Below the pieces are notes generated by a model. It was not told the origin of the DNA. It ran no database searches and saw nothing but the letters and a program-made list of their open reading frames with translations. A program made the position numbers and the translations under genes. Below are positions 6,583 to 8,795 of a stretch of DNA of 8,795 bases, one piece after another. The stretch's first letter is position 1, and every line of letters starts with the position of its first letter. This DNA is from Ancrocorticia sp052089425 (GTDB lineage Bacteria; Actinomycetota; Actinomycetes; Actinomycetales; Actinomycetaceae), in NCBI RefSeq assembly GCF_052089425.1, contig NZ_JBQCZW010000056.1, forward strand, positions 1 to 8,795, in the 5' to 3' direction.

Positions 6583-7695
6583 GTGAGTGAAATCGAGATC
6601 GGACGAGGCAAGAGGGCAAGGCGCGCTTATACACTGGACGATGTTGCGGTGGTGGCGTCCCGGCGTACGCGTGACGTACGCGAGGTTTCAACGTCTTGGC
6701 AGTTTGACGCTTACCACATGGATGTTCCGATTCTCTCTGCACCCATGGATTCTGTGACGTCCCCGGCTTCAGCAATCGCCATTGGAAAACTCGGGGGAGT
6801 GGGAGTACTTGATCTTGAGGGCCTGTGGACCCGATACGAAGATCCAGATCCACTCCTCGAAGAGATTTCTCACCTAGGCGCTGGCGATGCTACTGCCCGC
6901 ATGCAGGAGATCTATTCAGAATCCGTTAAGCCCGAGCTACTGCGGGAGAGGCTTCTGGAGATTCGCGAAGCGGGTGTGACGGTAGCCGGAGCACTTTCGC
7001 CCGGGCGCACGCAGGCCCTGTGGCGCACAGTGGTAGATGCCGGCGTGGATATCTTCGTTATTCGCGGAACAACTGTGTCCGCAGAACACGTGTCCGCCAA
7101 CAGGGAGCCGCTCAACCTCAAGCGGTTCATTTATGAGCTGGATGTTCCCGTGATTGTGGGTGGTTCTGTGACCTACAACGGTGCTCTCCACCTGATGCGA
7201 ACGGGTGCTGCTGGTGTGTTGGCCGGATATGGCGGTGGGGCTGCATCCGCCAACCGTCGCACTGTAGGCATCACCTCGCCCATGGCCACGACCATCGCGG
7301 ATATTGCCGCCGCGCGCCGCGATTATCTAGACGAATCATCCGGGCGTTACGTTCACGTGATTGCTGACGGATCGATCAGCCGATCTGGTGATCTTGTTAA
7401 GGCCGTGGCCTGTGGAGCGGACGCCGTGATGCTGGGCACCGCGCTTGCCCGAGCTACGGAGGCTCCTGGCCGCGGATGGCACTGGGGCGCCGAAGCGCGC
7501 CATTCTCGCCTGCCCAGAGGCGAACGAGTGGGTGTGGAACGTGCAGGAACGCTTGAGGAGATCCTGTTTGGACCCTCGCATTCAGCAAACGGCATGACCA
7601 ATCTGATGGGCGCGCTCCGCCACGCCATGGCCGCCAACGGTTATTCGGATGTCAAAGAGTTCCAGCGCGCCGAACTTATTGTGACCAACAGCTGA
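6583..7695 (+). CDS. guaB3: GuaB3-family IMP dehydrogenase paralogue (no CBS domains)
   Basis: 370 aa, the usual GuaB3 length, shorter than GuaB because the CBS pair is absent. The N-terminal GRGKRARRAYTLDDV, SAPMDSVTS (52-60), LEGLWTRYEDP, IRGTTVSAEHVS, LKRFIYELDVPVIVGG and VHVIADGS...GDLVKAVACGADAVMLG segments are hallmarks of the actinobacterial GuaB3 group. The barrel and phosphate-binding Asp262-Gly263 region are intact. At the place of the IMPDH catalytic loop (GPGSICTTR in the neighbouring GuaB) this protein reads GGGAASANR, putting Ser222 where the nucleophilic cysteine would be, and there is no Arg-Tyr flap. Actinobacterial GuaB3 proteins I recall also lack this Cys, so the function may not be standard IMPDH catalysis. 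The GTG start appears leaderless. Followed after 14 nt by the GntR regulator, probably one operon. Confidence 0.92.
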   Translation: MSEIEIGRGKRARRAYTLDDVAVVASRRTRDVREVSTSWQFDAYHMDVPILSAPMDSVTSPASAIAIGKLGGVGVLDLEGLWTRYEDPDPLLEEISHLGAGDATARMQEIYSESVKPELLRERLLEIREAGVTVAGALSPGRTQALWRTVVDAGVDIFVIRGTTVSAEHVSANREPLNLKRFIYELDVPVIVGGSVTYNGALHLMRTGAAGVLAGYGGGAASANRRTVGITSPMATTIADIAAARRDYLDESSGRYVHVIADGSISRSGDLVKAVACGADAVMLGTALARATEAPGRGWHWGAEARHSRLPRGERVGVERAGTLEEILFGPSHSANGMTNLMGALRHAMAANGYSDVKEFQRAELIVTNS

Positions 7696-7709
7696 CCGGG
7701 GAGGAAGCC

Positions 7710-8396
7710 ATGGCCAATGCACATCCGGGCACGAGCAAGACAAGCGGCGCCATCGAGCGCATCCTTGAGATGATCGCGAACGAGGCGCTTGAGCCGGGCC
7801 AGCGCCTGCCATCCGAACGTGCGCTCGCGGCGGATTTGAAGGTCTCACGTGCAACCGTGCGCGAAGCCATTATGGCTCTGCAGATCGCCGGGCGGGTTGA
7901 GAGCCGCTCGGGAGACGGCACCTACATCCTTGAGGCCCCGGCACAGATCGGCGATGCCGCCCTGAAAGTCCAGACTGGTGTGGACATTGCTGATGCGTTG
8001 GAATATCGGATGGCCACTGAGATTTCTGCCGCTGTGCTCTCGTGTGCTCGCGCCCGCCGCTCAGACGTTATGCGGATGCAGGCCGTTGTGGAGGCCATGT
8101 CAGAATGCCTTGAGGATGATGATTACGAGGGTTATCTTGATGCGACCTATGATCTTCACCTTGCGATTGGGCAGGCCTCACACTCCAAGAGGCTCGGCAC
8201 AATACACCGAGCGCTGACGGAACAAACCCGCGATGAGGAATGGCTTCTGGCCGAGAGCTACACATCCGAGGTTGCCGCACATTCCATGCAGCTGCATCGC
8301 GAGATGGTCAGCGCGATCGCCGCACGGGATGTTGGACGCACCGCACACGCGGTGCAGGCTCACTATGTGGAGTTCCCCGCTCTGGTTGAAGGATAG
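7710..8396 (+). CDS. GntR-family transcriptional regulator, FadR subfamily (FCD domain)
   Basis: 228 aa. The N-terminal winged helix-turn-helix (about 11-75) has the classic LEPGQRLPSERALAADLKVSR run, then TVREAIMAL and a GDGTYI wing. The C-terminal all-helical FCD domain (about 90-220) normally binds a small carboxylate or other metabolite, often through a metal. His150, His196 and His218 fit the three metal histidines; the usual Asp four residues before the first His is Thr146 here, with Asp144 and Asp148 nearby. The ATG follows a perfect GGGGAGGA (7698-7705) with 4 nt spacing, 14 nt after the guaB3 stop, so the two genes are likely cotranscribed. Ligand and targets are unknown; a FadR/PdhR-type palindrome 53 bp after its stop is a likely binding site. 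Confidence 0.92.
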   Translation: MANAHPGTSKTSGAIERILEMIANEALEPGQRLPSERALAADLKVSRATVREAIMALQIAGRVESRSGDGTYILEAPAQIGDAALKVQTGVDIADALEYRMATEISAAVLSCARARRSDVMRMQAVVEAMSECLEDDDYEGYLDATYDLHLAIGQASHSKRLGTIHRALTEQTRDEEWLLAESYTSEVAAHSMQLHREMVSAIAARDVGRTAHAVQAHYVEFPALVEG

Positions 8397-8433
8397 AGCC
8401 GGTCATTTTCCACAGAGCCCGTCATTTTCCACG
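8396..8433 (+). repeat. Two 19-bp tandem direct repeats
   Basis: GAGCCGGTCATTTTCCACA (8396-8414) and GAGCCCGTCATTTTCCACG (8415-8433) match at 17 of 19 positions and are directly adjacent. The first begins on the last base of the gntR stop codon. The shared core GTCATTTTCCAC resembles the multiple short repeats at ends of IS21-family elements as I recall them, but no istA/istB is present here, so a relic IS end is only a suggestion. Confidence 0.75.
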
Positions 8434-8437
8434 GCTC
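8415..8437 (+). terminator. Possible terminator of the guaB3-gntR operon
   Basis: GAGCC(C)GT (8415-8422) can pair with ACGGCTC (8431-8437) with a one-base bulge, leaving an 8-nt loop, followed by TTCGATTCATTATT. The first repeat copy could pair with the same right arm instead. The stem is short and the T content moderate. Confidence 0.4.
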
Positions 8438-8448
8438 TTCGATTCATT

Positions 8449-8463
8449 ATTGGTCTTACCAAT
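8449..8463. promoter_or_regulatory. FadR/PdhR-type GntR operator ATTGGTCTTACCAAT
   Basis: A perfect 15-bp palindrome, 6-bp arms around CTT. The core TGGT-N3-ACCA is the known pattern for FadR-subfamily GntR regulators (for example PdhR and LldR sites of the form ATTGGTnnnACCAAT). The adjacent gene encodes a FadR-subfamily protein, making self-recognition likely. No similar site was noticed before guaB3 or gntR. The site would more naturally control something to the right. Confidence 0.6.
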
Positions 8464-8740
8464 GGTTGGCGCAGGCGCCGAGTGCCGCGGGGGAAATTCG
8501 CCGTCGTCGTCATCAATTCCCACTCAGAACCGGAATTTTCCCGGGAACTTGCCCTCCCATGTCCTCAATAGTGCCTGCTGCGGCACGTTTGGTGCACACC
8601 AACAATCGGCTCAAATCGTATGATTAGTTTGACATGGCGCGCACCACATTACGTAACCAAAAAGACCTGTATGCATAGCATTTGATCACTCTCTGTGAGC
8701 CATAATACGATGCATAGACATGACGTATTTATGATTTAAT
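8464..8740. other. Non-coding stretch between GntR operator and IS end
   Basis: No gene is supported. Base composition falls from GC-rich on the left to AT-rich near 8660-8740. Visible elements are GGCGC-AG-GCGCC (8468-8479), the palindrome TTCCCGGGAA (8538-8547), a TTGACA hexamer (8629-8634), a TATGAT hexamer (8619-8624), TTGATC (8682-8687) 18 nt before TACGAT (8706-8711), and two copies of ATGCATAG (8671-8678 and 8710-8717). The TTGATC/TACGAT pair is the best-spaced plus-strand promoter candidate. A 22-codon frame at 8559-8627 has no ribosome site and I do not call it. Confidence 0.5.
8589..8602. promoter_or_regulatory. Inverted repeat TTGGTG-CA-CACCAA, possible second operator
   Basis: Perfect 6-bp arms with a 2-nt centre. 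It shares TTGGT and ACCAA half-sites with the palindrome at 8449-8463 but has 4 nt rather than 3 between them, so binding by the same regulator is uncertain. It lies about 17 nt before the TATGAT hexamer at 8619-8624. Confidence 0.35.
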
Positions 8741-8795
8741 GGGCTCTTCACAGTTGGGGGTGTAGGAGTTGGTTTGTGAATCCTCCGGTTTCGAG
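8741..8795 (+). mobile_element. Left end of a probable ISL3-family insertion sequence (partial)
   Basis: GGGCTCTTCACAGTTGGGGG begins abruptly at 8741 after an AT-rich stretch (ATTTATGATTTAAT). ISL3-family ends in actinobacteria, as I remember them, begin GGCTCTTC or GGGCTCTTC, and the transposase starts shortly inside the terminal repeat, as seen here. The family makes 8-bp target duplications; GATTTAAT (8733-8740) would be the left copy if so. The other end lies outside the window. Confidence 0.45.
8776..8795 (+). CDS. Start of a truncated gene, probably the IS transposase
   Basis: A GTG at 8776 follows AGGAG (8764-8768) with an ideal 7-nt gap and opens the frame M-N-P-P-V-S before the window ends. 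Only six codons are visible, so identity cannot be read from the protein. The assignment as an ISL3-type transposase rests on the terminal-repeat-like sequence starting 35 bp upstream. Confidence 0.4.

Noticed and set aside
8396..8433. CRISPR array
   Set aside because: There are only two units, directly adjacent with no spacers, and no cas genes.
8233..8571. 112-codon plus-strand frame running past the gntR stop
   Set aside because: Most of it overlaps gntR in another frame, it has no ribosome site, and its tail crosses the repeat and operator region.
8559..8627. 22-codon open frame starting MSSIVPAAARL
   Set aside because: There is no ribosome binding site, no similarity I recognise, and it is within chance length.

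Overview
The window looks like chromosomal DNA from a moderately GC-rich actinobacterium. The evidence is an actinobacterial-type GuaB plus a separate CBS-less GuaB3-type paralogue, GTG starts on several genes, a probable leaderless GTG gene, and a groES gene under HrcA/CIRCE control that is not followed by groEL. A member of the Actinomycetaceae (Trueperella/Arcanobacterium/Actinomyces-like) is my best guess. That placement is recalled family resemblance, not a search result.

Layout, left to right. Positions 1-435 hold no gene I can support; they contain the upstream region of the next gene, with a few inverted repeats. At 436-3666 is a large secreted, membrane-anchored protein made of two complete PhoA-type alkaline phosphatase domains in tandem. 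An 18-bp terminator hairpin follows at 3679-3720. Its right arm is also the left half of a CIRCE operator (3709-3735), whose 9-nt spacer holds the -35 box of the groES promoter (-35 at 3721-3726, -10 at 3744-3749). groES (3869-4165) has a leader of about 110 nt that can form three tandem hairpins, and it ends at a strong 14-bp terminator (4187-4220). guaB (IMP dehydrogenase with CBS domains, about 4288-5796) runs convergently into a DEDDh exonuclease gene (5811-6518, minus strand). The two stop codons sit in the two arms of one small palindrome. Divergent from the exonuclease are guaB3 (6583-7695) and, 14 nt later, a FadR/FCD-type GntR regulator (7710-8396); these two are probably one operon.

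From 8397 to the end there is no complete gene. This stretch contains two 19-bp tandem repeats touching the gntR stop codon, a possible terminator, a perfect FadR/PdhR-type operator palindrome (8449-8463), a second related inverted repeat (8589-8602), AT-rich sequence with promoter-like elements, and at 8741 what looks like the left end of an ISL3-family insertion sequence. A well-spaced ribosome binding site and GTG (8776) there would start the transposase, cut off by the window edge.

Functionally, guaB and guaB3 concern the IMP to XMP step of guanine nucleotide synthesis, groES protein folding and heat shock, and the double phosphatase phosphate release outside the cell. Most of the genes are ordinary. 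The unusual points are the duplicated phosphatase, the nested terminator/CIRCE/promoter, the Cys-to-Ser position in GuaB3, and the orphan GntR-type operator beside a mobile element. I did not find evidence for a wholly new system such as a defence island, CRISPR array or novel RNA-guided locus.
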